The notes below the pieces were generated by a model, which was not told the origin of the DNA, ran no database searches, and saw only the letters and a program-made list of their open reading frames with translations. Shown here piece after piece: positions 51,621-62,958 of a stretch of 64,000 nucleotides of DNA; positions within the stretch are counted from its first letter, which is position 1; every line of letters starts with the position of its first letter. The stretch lies in contig JAACJP010000014.1 of the NCBI GenBank assembly GCA_013368375.1, positions 62,001 through 126,000 of the forward strand. Direction: 5' to 3'. A program made the position numbers and the translations under genes. The stretch is from Tricholomella constricta (Eukaryota; Basidiomycota; Agaricomycetes; Agaricales; Lyophyllaceae).

Positions 51621-51879
51621 CATGTTGCTCGGTGGTTTGCCTCTTTAGATGCCTTTTCATTGTACCTAATGTACTTATATTTCGCACACGATGAACTCAA
51701 AATAAAATTGACCAATCTTATTTTGTTCGAACTTTCTTGAACCTGAACCGAACCTTTCTGGACCTGAACCTATAGTTCGGTCCAAAGTTCAACATATTCT
51801 TTGGACCGAACCTCAAGTCCAGTCCAGAGTTCGCAAAAATTTCACAAGAACCGGACTGAACCGGACTTCGGCATCGCTA

Positions 51880-51887
51880 AATCCACA
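51880..51887. repeat. 8-bp hAT target-site duplication (right copy)
   Basis: AATCCACA directly after the right TIR, identical to 41847-41854. Confidence 0.92.
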
Positions 51888-52266
51888 CATGGCGGCCGAA
51901 GTTGAAGTGGGTGAGTCAATACTTACTAGTACTCGTGTCGATGAGAACCAGCAGACAGATACTATGGAAACCGACAGACGAGTATTCCCTCGTGTGCCAA
52001 ATTATGAAGTCTCTGGGGTCGGGACTTCTGTGGTATCGACGAAGATCAGTAACTTGTTGGCGGAAGACGAGTAGAGATTTCGGGGAACTGGGGTTAGGGT
52101 TGGTTTTCGGCTGGTGTCCAAAAATAGAACGCTCGGTGATGGCCTTTGTCGCTAGGAAAATTCCAGCTCACGAGAAATGCAAGGCTATTTTTGCCCGTGG
52201 TACTCCCACCTTGCTGACATCGTCGCAACATCCACTTTCTTTCACCTACGGAAAAATCCCCTAAAA

Positions 52267-53746
52267 ATGCCCCGTTTCTCGTCTCTTATCACGCTCCTTA
52301 CCCTTTCATTGGCAAGCGCTGCCTCTGCGGGCAATTCATGTATAGCCTTCGACGTCAACTGGAACTTGCTGGCATTCGGATTTAACGGAAAGGATTACGA
52401 TGCTGGTGCCAAGGACACCTGGGCTTCAGGCGAGCAGATGGTCATTCCGGCATAAAATTTTGGCTGACAGGCGCTGCAGGAACTGCCACGGACATTACCA
52501 CATCTGGCCGCCCGTACGTTTTTCAAATTGATATATCTTACTTCCCTCAAGTGACCTGACGTGGATATATATCCCACAGTCCGTTCGATAGCCCCAACCC
52601 AACGTGCTACTTGTCCCAGGTAAGCGCCACCAGATGACAGACGCCTCACCTGAGAGTACATCTTTACAGTTCTTCAATGCCATCTACGTCCTAGGCGCCG
52701 ACTCATCCAAGGCCTCTTCTATCTACATTTACGACGCTACTGCCAAATCATGGTCAACGCAGGAAGTCAACGCGAATGGATTCGATCCTTCGTCCTACAA
52801 TGCCATATTGGATCATGACACGAATGTCTTCTGTACGTCGTTCTCCCAGAATCTGCAGCATCCTTCGTTTCACCGTTAACAACTCCAATGCTCAGATGCC
52901 ATCTCTAAGGACGAATTATTCTCGCTCGACATGGGTAATCTGAAAGCCGCCAATTCGACTCCCGTGGCGTGGAACGATGTACAGAAACCTGATCTCGGCG
53001 ACAATTACCGGCCTGTCATGGCGCTTGCGCAGAACCATATCCATTTCCTGAATGTTGCAGAAGTTCCTGCGGGCAGTGCCAAGATCTTTGTCATTCACTG
53101 TAATTGTAATTCTATCGATGTCTGAATATTCCTGACAATAGGCGCAGTTTCCTACATGCAGCCCGAGCCCCAATCGTACGGTGAATTCCCGGCTACTCAC
53201 GGACAAGCCACATCCTTTTTCATGGATCAGGGTGCACGTATCAATACTGTTTCTGTCATGATTAAATACTCACTGTACTTGCAGGTTCAACAAGAGTTTG
53301 CTTTCATCCCAGATGACGGTTCGGCAACCTACGTCCTCAATGTCGAGGTATTGTGTTATTCTCATTGTTAAAGGTGGCGGAATTAATATCGGTGACAGAC
53401 CAACAGCACGCAAACCTTGAAGGGTCCGACGACCAAAGACCCAATGGCGACATACTTCGCGTCCACCGATTCCCTCGTCCAGCTCTCCTCCTCCGGCACC
53501 GTCTCCTTCCTGCCATACAATGCCGGCACTGCGTCCGCCAACTCAGCCGCAACGTGGAGCACGGTGAGCAAGCTCCCGATTGCTGCAGCCTCCGGTGGCG
53601 GTAATGGCTCCTCCACGGGCACGGCGAAGGGCGGGGCTCCTACGGGCGGCTCGAATGGCTCGAACGGTGCGGTGGCGATCAGCGCATCTGCGGGATGGGG
53701 CATGGGAGGCCTGGCTGCGTTTGCTGTCGCTGCGCTTTTTCTTTGA
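52267..53746 (+). CDS. secreted, probably GPI-anchored protein of unknown function
   Basis: ATG 52267 starts a clear signal peptide ('MPRFSSLITLLTLSLASAASA'). Exons: 52267-52429, 52480-52513, 52580-52619, 52670-52832, 52896-53099, 53148 onward with two further introns near 53230-53400. Reads 'GNSCIAFDVNWNLLAFGFNG', 'FFNAIYVLGADSSKASSIYI', 'AILDHDTNVFYAISKDELFS', 'PVMALAQNHIHFLNVAEVPA', 'EFAFIPDDGSATYVLNVE'. The repeated short beta-strand pattern suggests a propeller-like fold. The C-terminus is Gly/Ser/Thr-rich and ends in a hydrophobic stretch ('MGGLAAFAVAALFL'), a GPI-attachment pattern. Intron 1 needs a GC donor (52430). The family is common in agaricomycetes; its role, probably at the cell wall, is unknown. 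Confidence 0.8.
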
Positions 53747-54167
53747 TTTAGTCAAGTTACTTTGTTTGAACCTTGCGCATCTATAGCTATCATCTGGGAC
53801 TTTAGAGTATCATTCATGTTATCGCTATCGGACATTTGCTGCATGCTACAGATCTACGTCATATCATTCCGTACAATAGAGAGTTATTGCTGCTAATAAC
53901 GTCGAGTGTGCTTCCTCCTATGTGGGTCGTTATAACCGCGTCCTTTCCTTCAAATGAAGGAAATAACTCTCAAGGGTCGATTTTGTCGGGACGGATGTCA
54001 GAAAATGAAATGTCACGTGATCCTGTACACTGAAGCCCGAAGGATTTTCTGTTGTTTCCTTAAACTTACACGAAAGACTGCGACGACCCACCCACGCAGC
54101 ATTCAACCTCTCCGCCCTCCCACGACTTCCCTTTTCCCGCCTCCCAATAATCACATATCACATCCTG
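53747..54167. other. intergenic, no gene seen
   Basis: About 420 bases. A short palindrome 'tcctttccttcaaatgaagga' lies near 53941-53961. It presumably includes the promoter of the following small gene. Confidence 0.35.
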
Positions 54168-54827
54168 ATGGCTGAAGAGATTGATTTCTCCCTTTCCACC
54201 CTCTCTCTCAACTCGTCCGGCTCTCAAAACGAAGACTGGGATCGTTCCTTGATCCTCGCAGAGTCTGAATCCTCCTCACAACCATCTACGTCGTCGATCG
54301 CTACTACTACGCCGCGGAACTCTATCCTTTTCCCTGTGGACAATAGTGCCACACCAGGGAGGACACGAGCAGACACGTTGGAAAGCCCAAGATACCCGGG
54401 CATGCAGGGGAAACGATCGTTGAGCGAACTGTTGAAGCTGCACGCGGAAAAAGGGACAGATGTCAAGTTCAGCGCAGAAGAGGCGTCACGCGTCGCGGAC
54501 GTGCTGGGACAATGGGTGAGCTGTCATTTCTTCTCCGCCATACTCGCTTCCTCGCATCCCCTTTGATGCGTACCTCAGTCCCCGCCCTCATGTCTCGTGC
54601 TCATAATACTCTTCTGTCGCGTTGAACAAGTCTCACCGATTTGGTATCGTTAGATAAATGCATCGTCGTCCCCCTATGAGGGCGAAGACGATTTTTTCGC
54701 CCGCTCACAGGACGATCTCTCGATATCCAAGAAAAAGACACCAACACCACAGGCAGAAGGTCGGCCCCGTGGCCAGAGCGAGAGCGCTAACTCACGGCCT
54801 CCCAGCTCAGCAGGCTTTGCTCCGTAA
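54168..54827 (+). CDS. small conserved-looking protein of unknown function
   Basis: Two exons, 54168-54515 and 54654-54827 (522 nt, 173 aa); intron with a GTGAGC donor and TTAG acceptor. Reads 'MAEEIDFSLSTLSLNSSGSQ', a Ser/Thr-rich middle, then 'KRSLSELLKLHAEKGTDVKF', 'SAEEASRVADVLGQW' | 'INASSSPYEGEDDFFARSQD', ending 'RPPSSAGFAP'. The helical 'SLSELLKLHAEKG ... VADVLGQWINASSSPYEGEDDFF' core resembles an uncharacterised basidiomycete family. No membrane segment or catalytic motif is seen; the rest is probably disordered. Confidence 0.65.
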
Positions 54828-55456
54828 TCGACCCCGTTTGGCCACCTCTGCCTTCGTTACGCTGTTCGATGATCTCCCTCTTTTGTTGCCGGGTTGCACT
54901 ACACTATTTATCCTCTTTTAACAACTGCCCTCTTCCCTCCACCTCCCATTAACGCAACGCTGGCACGAAATCTGACCATATCTGTCACGACCCCTCACGA
55001 CCTAGCTACGACATTTCACGCTCGTTACGACTGACTACCGCAATGCCCTCACTAGTTTATCACCCTTCATCATATTATTATCATCTAGGATTTCTATACA
55101 TGCATAGGTAGATGCGATTCATGCGAAAGAATCTCGGCTTTCTAAGAATTGAGATCGTGCTTTGCCACGATATACGTTTGTTGATCGGTCACGTTGAGAT
55201 CACGTCTACGATTGTGACTCGCGTGATGTGACGGACGTGTCGAACATCTGTGGAGGTCGCTGGACTGGAAGCTTTCCCTGCTCACCGTCCCCGAAATATC
55301 CGAATACACCACTGCGAGCGATATCCTCAGAGACACCCTTCTCTCTGCTTCCCTTGTCTCCAGGTATAACACCCGAATTGTTCATTTCAATTGAGGTTGC
55401 ATTATCCTGAGCAGGGCTCTATCTTCGAGTGTCGAGATTACACGAAGAGCTTCAAG
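54828..55456. other. intergenic, no gene seen
   Basis: About 630 bases of low-coding sequence holding the 3' end of the small gene and the promoter of the Rap1-like gene. Confidence 0.35.
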
Positions 55457-58207
55457 ATGTCTAGATATGCGTATGTCCTGCTCACGTTTTCCTGATCGCG
55501 AACCTGACCCTCAATCAAGCCGTGTGCCGTTCACGTCGGATGAGGATACACTGCTGGTCAAGTATATTGCCAGATACAATCCTGGCCTCAAGGGACGCGC
55601 AGGAAACATTCTATACGAGCGTTTGTGCGATGACGTGCGTACCTTGGTTTTTTTTTCTATCCCATGTGCTGAACCTAGGACAATTCCCTTGCCAGGTCGA
55701 TCGGAAGTGGAAATGGAGCCGAACTCACCCATGGCAGTCCTGGCGAGACCGTTATTACAAGAACCAGGTGCAATTTGACCGAGAGATCAAGAAGTATCAG
55801 AAAAAGCATGGGATATCGGACGTGAAGTTGGTCAAGGGAATGAAGGTCAGAGACGATAGCATAGAAGCAAAGAAGGAGGAGGAAGAGGCAGAGGAGGCGC
55901 AAATTGCACCTGAAAAACGAAAGAGGGGACGCGTGGAGGAGGAGGAGGAGGAGGAGGAAGAGGAGGCGCAAATCGCAACTGGAAAACGAAAGAGGGAACG
56001 CGTAGAGGAGGAGAAGCGCGTCAAAGTGAACAGTGAACATGTAAGCAATGCTGTCGATCGTCCTCTGCTACAGAATTTAGGTCTCTACAACAGGAATGGA
56101 GTCAAGGCCGTAGGGCTTCGCCTGGGAAAGAGCAGGGCATGTTTGTTATGGGACGGGGAACGGCAGTCGCGGACAAGCCGGGTGAGCAGCATCCGAGGAA
56201 GGGTGAACGAAGCTCTCGATCCTTCGACGATCAGAGCGAGGTTCAAAAGAACGGTACATCCAACGTTGATGGTGATAAGGGTCACGTTGAGCAGGGCAAG
56301 CTGTCGAAGAGAGACATGGGTACAGGCCATGCAGAACGGTGCGTTTTTTTGTTTAAGTAATGCACGGGAAAAACATATCAATCCTGACTGTCTGCAGGGC
56401 AAAAACTGGTCAAACCACCTCTCCGTCTTTGTATCCGGACATTTCGACGTTGCCTGACTCGAAACTCCAGTCAAATGCACCTCCAGTATCTGAGCCACTT
56501 TTCGTCCCCGGCGAGTACCACGAGAAACTCCCATCACAGAGTCAGAACGTGCGGCATCGGACACACGCTGATCCCCAGCCCGTGGCTTCAAGTTCCAAAG
56601 TCCAGCTCTCCCCTGGGCGCCCAGCTTCGCCTGGCACTACTTCTGTGCCGCGACGAAAACGCCAAGCCGAAGACGACTTTTTTGGGACCTCTCCCTCGTC
56701 GCCTTCTCCACCTGGTCGGGCGGAGCATGCACGACACAAACACAGATTGCCCAAACTCACCGAAGGTCCTTTCGGGAACCATTATTCGGAGCGGCGAAAG
56801 GCCGCTAGCGACAACGATTCGTCTGACGGGGAAAAGAAGGGAAAAAGCTGGCCGCCTCAACGAATGCGACATGGTTCATGGAAAGGCAAGGACAAGGCGA
56901 GTGAAACTCCTCAGGATATCACAGGGACACCTGCCATAAAAAGCTCAAAAGGTGACGGAAAATTGAAGTCCCATGCGCGTCTGTCTCCCAATTCTTGGAC
57001 AACGGAGGACCCTTTCATCGCTCTTCCAGCAGGAGGCGGTAACGACACCAAGAAGGCAGCGCAAGCCCCGAGCGAGCTTAACAGACGCCATACAATAGGC
57101 AATACACGTGAAACGCAAAGCGCCTTTGGGCGCCGTATCGATCTTCGCGCGGAATTGGCGAAGCGGGTCGCCCGCTCCTCCCCTGTTGTGCACAGCAATG
57201 CGCATTCCGTCACTATCACCTCCCACTCGACGCCTGGTGCCAGCACCAGCACCGGCACTGGCCGCCCCACTCCGCCTATCACGACGCGTAAGGAGGACAC
57301 CCGCCGCCCCTCCTCACTCCTCCCCATTGCCGTCGCGGACGAAGACCGCGAGCGGATCGAATACCTCGGCGTAACGCGCGCAATTGAACTGATCGCCAAG
57401 AACTTTGGTTTCCGTGACGAGGACGTGTGGCGCGCGTGGGCGATGTTCAAAAGCATCGAACGTACAGAGGATTTTTTCCGCCGGTTCCGTGAGAAGACTA
57501 AGTCTGTGCAGGACGCGGTCGTTGAAGACATGGAGAAGGACGGGTTGGAGATTGATACGCTCTTCGAAGAGCAGGAGGATGCTCGGCAACGCAAGCAAGA
57601 GCATGTGCCAGAGTCTAGGCAGCCCGAACGTGAACGGGAGCGTTATCGCAACCGCGAGATTACAGCCACACCGGGGACCACTGATGGGCGGTCCCCGAGC
57701 CGACGGACGCAGGAGAAGGACTTCAAGATTAAACCACTGCCTATGGAGCGCGCTATGTCGGAGTACACGCCGCCGTACATGACGCGCGCTGGGCAGTACG
57801 TCAGGCTCCTGAAGCAAGGCCGGATAGAAGAGGCTCTGTCTCGCGAGAAGAGGCGCGCAAGCGGAGGTAGTGGGGTGTTTCCGAGGTTGAGAAGCGCCTC
57901 CGCGACTCAAAAGTCTCCACAGCATCGAACGCCAGAGATGAAAAAGGGTCTCGGCACCAACGAACAGTGCGGAAAGACGCAAGGCGGTGGGGATGATCAG
58001 TCAGCCGAAGAAGATGATGATGATGCTGCTGTGGAAGAAGTTTTACTGTCAGATGCGGATGAGGAAGCATTTCTGTCTGCAAGTATGGGGAACGCCAGTG
58101 AGTTACGGATGATTGAGCAGAGGATCGACGTGGATTACATGCTGCGTTGGACGGCCACTCGACTTGCTCAAATGCGAGATAGATTTAGTAGCCTGCCTCC
58201 ATCTTGA
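55457..58207 (+). CDS. RAP1: Rap1-like telomere-associated Myb protein
   Basis: Probable shelterin-type telomere protein. Exons: 55457-55470, 55520-55634, 55696-56040, 56094-56338, 56398-58207; 2529 nt, 842 aa. Residues about 5-75 form a Rap1-type Myb domain: 'RVPFTSDEDTLLVKYIARY', 'GRAGNILYERLCDD', 'RKWKWSRTHPWQSWRDRYY', 'KNQVQFDREIKKYQ'. Then an acidic/basic segment with a duplicated module around a (GAG)n run, and a long disordered Ser/Pro/Arg-rich region with bipartite-NLS-like clusters. A second folded stretch lies in the C-terminal half: 'IELIAKNFGFRDEDVWRAWA', 'FKSIERTEDFFRRFREKTK'. The end 'DYMLRWTATRLAQMRDRF' may be the protein-interaction tail. Exon 1 is short; an alternative start without that intron is ATG 55467. 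No BRCT domain was recognised. Confidence 0.78.
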
Positions 58208-60304
58208 TGTCGACCTAGGTAAATGGGACCCCCTTTTTCCTATAGATGCAAACCGCCACGCCTCACGTATATGCGACGTTCGCGGATGCAAAGGCATCCT
58301 GATATCAGGTCGTGCATGACCATCGCGATTGTTACCTCTCGCCCTTCGAGACCTTGACTAAATCTCGGACACGCGAGATTTTCTATATATAACATATCCC
58401 CCATCAGCAGCTCTTTGTTCTATCTGCCTTTTCGCAAAATTGCAAACTCCTTTTTGCCGTCGTCCTTATGGCTTCCATGTATTCATTTCATGATGTTACG
58501 AAAATACTCTCTGATACGCCCGACATAACACCGTACACATGTCAGGGTAAAAACAGCTGCGGGTTTTCCGGTATGTTTAATCTCATCATGTTTATTACTT
58601 GAATCATTGACAGATTGCTTCAGCCTTGAATGTTGAACAGTGACCAGGCCGCCCAGATGTTGCCTCATGGTCATGAATTGGTGGAAGCCTCTTCCCATTG
58701 GCACAGCAAACATATCTTCAAGTCATGATTCAAGTCAAACGTACTTACTAAGGGAATTCCCCCAAACTTGATCTCTGTGACTGCGAGGAGTCATAAGCTA
58801 TGACGCGAAACTGATGCTGGGTCGAGTCCTCAGTGACGTTTCTTGTCAACGGTCTGTCAATCTGGGAAAAGAATTTCCACATATAAAAATACTAACGACA
58901 TTGACAATTGACAATCCATAATCGGAGGGTCCTGACACTTGAAAAAATAATTGAAATATCAGTACAATATGTGCCTCACTTTTCCACACTGACAGTGGTC
59001 TTTTACAGCGCATGACCTCGGCCACCTACAGGCACTACAATTACCAAGGTGAGCAACCTTCACGACTACAAGGACTGTTCTTGTTCTCTATGTACCTTTA
59101 AAACCTTCGATTGGAATGATGTCATGGTGCGCATCCGCTTTTCTCATTGGTGCCGTTCTCCATGGCTTTTCCCCAAAAACAAGGCTCAGAGACTGAACAG
59201 TCTCTGATGTTTTTATTGGTCTCGATCATTGATAACTCTAGCAAACGAAGCAGAAGCACCATCGACGTATCGTTTCATCGAGATTTCCGGAGGAATGATT
59301 CCTGATTTCTTCACAGGGCAGAGTGCAAACTAGCTAGTCGCGATCCACCTGCGCGCGTCAGATGCACATGACGCTGTCACCTGCTTCAGTCCGGCGTTCG
59401 CTGAGTGTCAAATTTTCCTTTGAGTCTCTGACCCATTTATCGAGCCTTTTTGCAGATTGCTTGCAGACTTTGTCCGGCTCTTTCTTGGGAACGCGAATCG
59501 AAGATATAGGCTCACTCTGCTCGCCTGAACACCTTCGTTTTTCCGGAGCTCATCTTCGTATTTGCTCTTTGTCCTGGAAACGTCCTCAATCATCCATCAT
59601 TGATATATCAGGAAAGGGTTCACGGGTCGAGGTTCTAAGCTCCCCTCTGTAAAAACTTCGGAAGAAGAGACGACGTTCCTAACCACGGTCAACCTCAAAT
59701 GAGCTCGCTCATTACGTTCTACGAAGAAACGGTAGAACTCATGACTCTGTGCCCATTGTTCATCATGATCAAACAGAAGCCTCGATGATCGTTGGTAGAT
59801 GCTGCCAGTGATAGAAACCACACCTGTCAAATATCCCTGGGCCCCGGGTTGCAGACAACTCCCAGCGCTCACGTGTATTAGGTGCGACCTCCCTGCTAGG
59901 TTCGCTCGGTTCTGTGGTCTTCCAGCCCTCTCACAGTGGGGTCCTGCGGCACGAGGTTCCGATGTCTGGCAAGTTCTACCCTGGTCCTGTGCTTGATGCG
60001 ATCTTCGAGGAGAATCTGTAATAACAGATCTCATTTTTCTAATGTAGAAGTCCAGTCAAGATTGATCAAGCCCACGAGGAACACTCCGGAGGCGCGTGTG
60101 ATCGCACAGAACATGTAGGACCACGGGAACAAAAAACACATATTCATGTATTTGCAACAGATCCCTCAGCCGTCACTGCTTCGACCCGTGCCCATGTGGT
60201 TGCTGGATTCTTTTCGCTTCGCTTCTGTGTAACATATAAGAGGGCTTCAAGTCCTCGACCATAGACGTCAGAGTCATTCTCTGAGCAAAGCCTTTTGTTC
60301 TATC
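58208..60304. other. 2.1-kb region; promoter of the M35 gene and a relic
   Basis: No intact gene recognised. A probable M35 relic is at about 58980-59060 (listed). A minus-strand frame at 59597-60034 contains 'GYLTGVVSITGSIYQRSS' and 'HEFYRFFVERNERAHLRL' but has no recognised family or clear start. A TATA-like 'acatataagag' at about 60231-60241 lies about 65 bases upstream of the deuterolysin ATG. Confidence 0.4.
58980..59060 (+). pseudogene. probable relic of an M35 deuterolysin 3' end
   Basis: The sequence from the 'ttttacag' splice-acceptor-like site to 'cactacaattaccaagg' parallels the last exon of the intact deuterolysin gene (61660-61708: acceptor, then '...cactacaattgctaagg'). Over about 40 aligned bases roughly three quarters match, including the ending His-Tyr-Asn, but the terminal Cys codon and stop are lost (tgctaa versus taccaa). 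No upstream exons can be read. Confidence 0.4.
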
Positions 60305-61705
60305 ATGTTCCGCGCAGCACTTCTCCTCGGTCTCGCCACTGTGGCTCTAGGTCTCTCAGCTGGCGATCTCAAGGTTTCCGTCAAAGCTGTCAAGTCGTCA
60401 GTCGAGTCCATCGATGATATTGTTATCTCAGCTGTCGTCTCCAACCCGACCAACGAAGATATCCGCGTCATCGCGAAGAACAACGTCCTCGACCCCTCAG
60501 CGACGAAGTCTTTCGCTGTTAGCAAAGGCGGGAAAGACGTTCTGTTTTCTGGCATTCGGGTAGATTGTTTCTTTCCTCCTTCATCGAAAACCAGCTTATT
60601 TACTTTTTGTAGGCTACGTATGACCTTTCCGCGGAGGGCGTCTATGTGACCATTCCTGCTGGTTCCTCTGTTGCAGTCAACCACACCGGCCTTGCTGCCC
60701 TCTACGACTTCGAAGCCTCCGGCACCGGAACATTCTCGTTCGAGGCCAACAACCTCTTCCAGACTGGCCCGGACGCGCCGGCCTTAATTGTCGACACAGA
60801 CCCCGTGAAAGTTGAAATCACCCACGATGTTGAGAAGCGCGAGCTTCTCTATCCCCGGCTCTCGAATCCTCAGTGCAGTGATGCTGGAAGACTTCAGATC
60901 ATCAGGGATTCACTTACGTTAGCCCGCTCACTGGCTGGCGGCGCCGCCACAGATATTAGGAGCCACCCCAACTCTGCAGAATTCAACACCTACTTTGCTG
61001 GAAACTCACAGGACGAGATCTGGTGGAGGATGGACATCATCGCTGGTGATCTAGCAAGCTCTGGGACGAGAGTGTATGTCACGTTTCGCATTTGAGTTCC
61101 GACCATCTGCTGATGTCCATTCTTGCAAGTATCAGCTGCACTGATCCGGCAGGGATCTGTGGCGGCAGTGGCGGTGTAATCGCATATACACTTGTTGGCA
61201 CTCAAAACGGTCAAATCGTTAGCAGCGACGTAAGTCTGCCCCTCCAAACCTCCTCTAAAGCCCGAGTTCACGATGGACTGAATCTATTTCAGATCTTCAC
61301 CTGCGATATATTCTTCACTCTCGTCAAGCCTACACCTAGCATTTGCACTGGTAAGATTCCGTTTGCAGCACTGAAAGCGTGCAACTCACAAGGTGCTTTA
61401 GATGGCTACGACTCCACCATTTCAAGCAGGGGCGGCGTTATTCTTCACGAGGTACACACCCCATCTACTCTTCGTACGGATTGATCACTGAAGAACTTTC
61501 ACAGCTTTCGCATGCGACTGCTGGTACTGGCGACCTTGGCTATGGATGCTCCGTTGCCGCAGGTCTCTCGGCTGCGAACAAACGTGACAATGCCGACAAC
61601 TACCGCGTATGTTTTCCAGCCTTTTTTCTTTGAAAATCTTTGCACTAATTCTGCGGTCGTCTGTAGTGCATGGGCTTGGCCATCTATAAGCACTACAATT
61701 GCTAA
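60305..61705 (+). CDS. deuterolysin metalloprotease (peptidase family M35)
   Basis: Secreted zinc endopeptidase. Exons 60305-60559, 60613-61073, 61130-61229, 61293-61451, 61504-61605, 61667-61705; 1116 nt, 371 aa. Signal peptide at residues about 1-17 ('MFRAALLLGLATVALGLSAG'), a propeptide with a beta-sandwich look, a Kex2-type 'VEKR' processing site (near 60831), then the mature enzyme. The zinc motif HELSH is split by an intron (HE at 61446-61451, LSH from 61504) and followed by 'GTGDLGYGC', the aspzincin third ligand Asp. Six or more Cys in the mature part fit the usual disulfides, and the C-terminus 'LAIYKHYNC' is typical. It probably serves extracellular protein degradation. Confidence 0.92.
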
Positions 61706-62958
61706 GGGACTGTTACGGCAATTCACGGAGTTACAACCGGGTCCTATCAACTAGATGCAAGGCTTGAGTTTGAATATTTATCGGTAGCATTCTAAATGTT
61801 ATAAAGCCTGCAGTTATGAAAATGTTGTTTACAAACTTCCTGCTCGCGGACGTTCAATATTCCATGTTAGGCATTCCCTCGGAACCGGAATGGGATCTCG
61901 CTGCGCCACATGTACAGCAATTCGACTTTTTCTGTCGGTGCGCTTTGATTAATGCTGCAGAGCACATTGTCGTCGAAAACGGAGCCACTAAAACACCACG
62001 CAAGGACGAGAAGTAGTACGCCTCACATATCAAAGTTCGGGCGACTAAAACAAGGCTTTCAACCTTGGGTCATCATTGGGGGGCGTCGAGGATGGCCCGT
62101 TTCAGCAGGTGCAGGAACTGGGGGCCAAAGGGGGCCACCTTTAATGTATTTAGATACGTGAGGACGGACATGAACTACGTCCAGAGGTCAATAAACATGG
62201 TATCCAAAAAGGAAATAAAAAACAAAAAAAACTGCAGAATACAAACTTGAAGAACTGAACTTGACATGGCGCTGTCGCTAGCGCAGGTGTGATACAGAAT
62301 AGCATGTCAACGCAGGCTCCTTCAAGAGAGCCTCCCTGTTTCTCAGGGTCGCATGAGAATACTGCAGATATCAACACGTCTTCCGCCGCATCATTCTGTA
62401 CACTTTGGAGTGTGTTGCCAGCAGGATCATTGAAAAACGTGTCAAAAGTCGAATGTGCGGTTTCAGCCGAAGGAAGGACGATATCTCGGGCGGGCGGTGT
62501 GAGGAACGGGCTGGTGGCAATACCGACTTCACGGAGCTGGTTAATAAGCCTGACAGTCCTTCAAAGCGACTGTATTCATGATTTTTATTGGCCACCTTAT
62601 ACAAGTACAGAATCAATTTAACAATTGCCCAACTGCGTTTGAAGAAGAAACAAACTGATCTTTCCAGACACGCGACTTAGTGCTTTTCCATCCTCACGCC
62701 GCACCACCACATTGGCGCTCTTGGAGTTGACCGGAGGAGATGAGTTCTGTAGATGCCTCATACCTTCATCTTTATGCATTTACCTTGCATATGATTCGAC
62801 GCCTTCACGTATCGGTCCATCGATTCCCTTAGTTTCTGTTACTGTCTACGGTACAGAATATATATATCTTCGAGCAGGTGGTTGGATGTCATATGCATCT
62901 GAGGTTGCACAATCGGGTTTCATTGCATATAGGTACAATATGATCCAAAGTGCCGGCG
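61706..62958. other. 1.25-kb intergenic region
   Basis: No gene supported. An A-rich stretch occurs at about 62205-62240. The frames present lack domains or splice logic. Confidence 0.4.

Larger units (their letters stand above)
41855..51879 (+). mobile_element. hAT DNA transposon, interrupted by a Gypsy retrotransposon
   Basis: The ends are inverted repeats: the left begins TAGCGATGCCGCAGTTCAGT (41855-41874) and the right end, read on the minus strand from 51879, is TAGCGATGCCGAAGTCCGGT, a 16/20 match starting with the TAGnG of hAT elements. The octamer AATCCACA flanks both sides. Total span is 10,025 bp, of which 6,349 bp (43008-49356) is the inserted LTR element, leaving about 3.7 kb of hAT sequence. 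The transposase is coded on the plus strand in two separated pieces. Both subterminal regions are crowded with short GGTTC/GAACC and GGTCC/GGACC motifs in both orientations, the kind of array bound by hAT transposases. The interruption makes it non-autonomous. Confidence 0.92.

Noticed and set aside
59597..60034. 145-codon minus-strand frame
   Set aside because: No recognised motif, start codon or partner exon; kept only as a remark in the regional entry.
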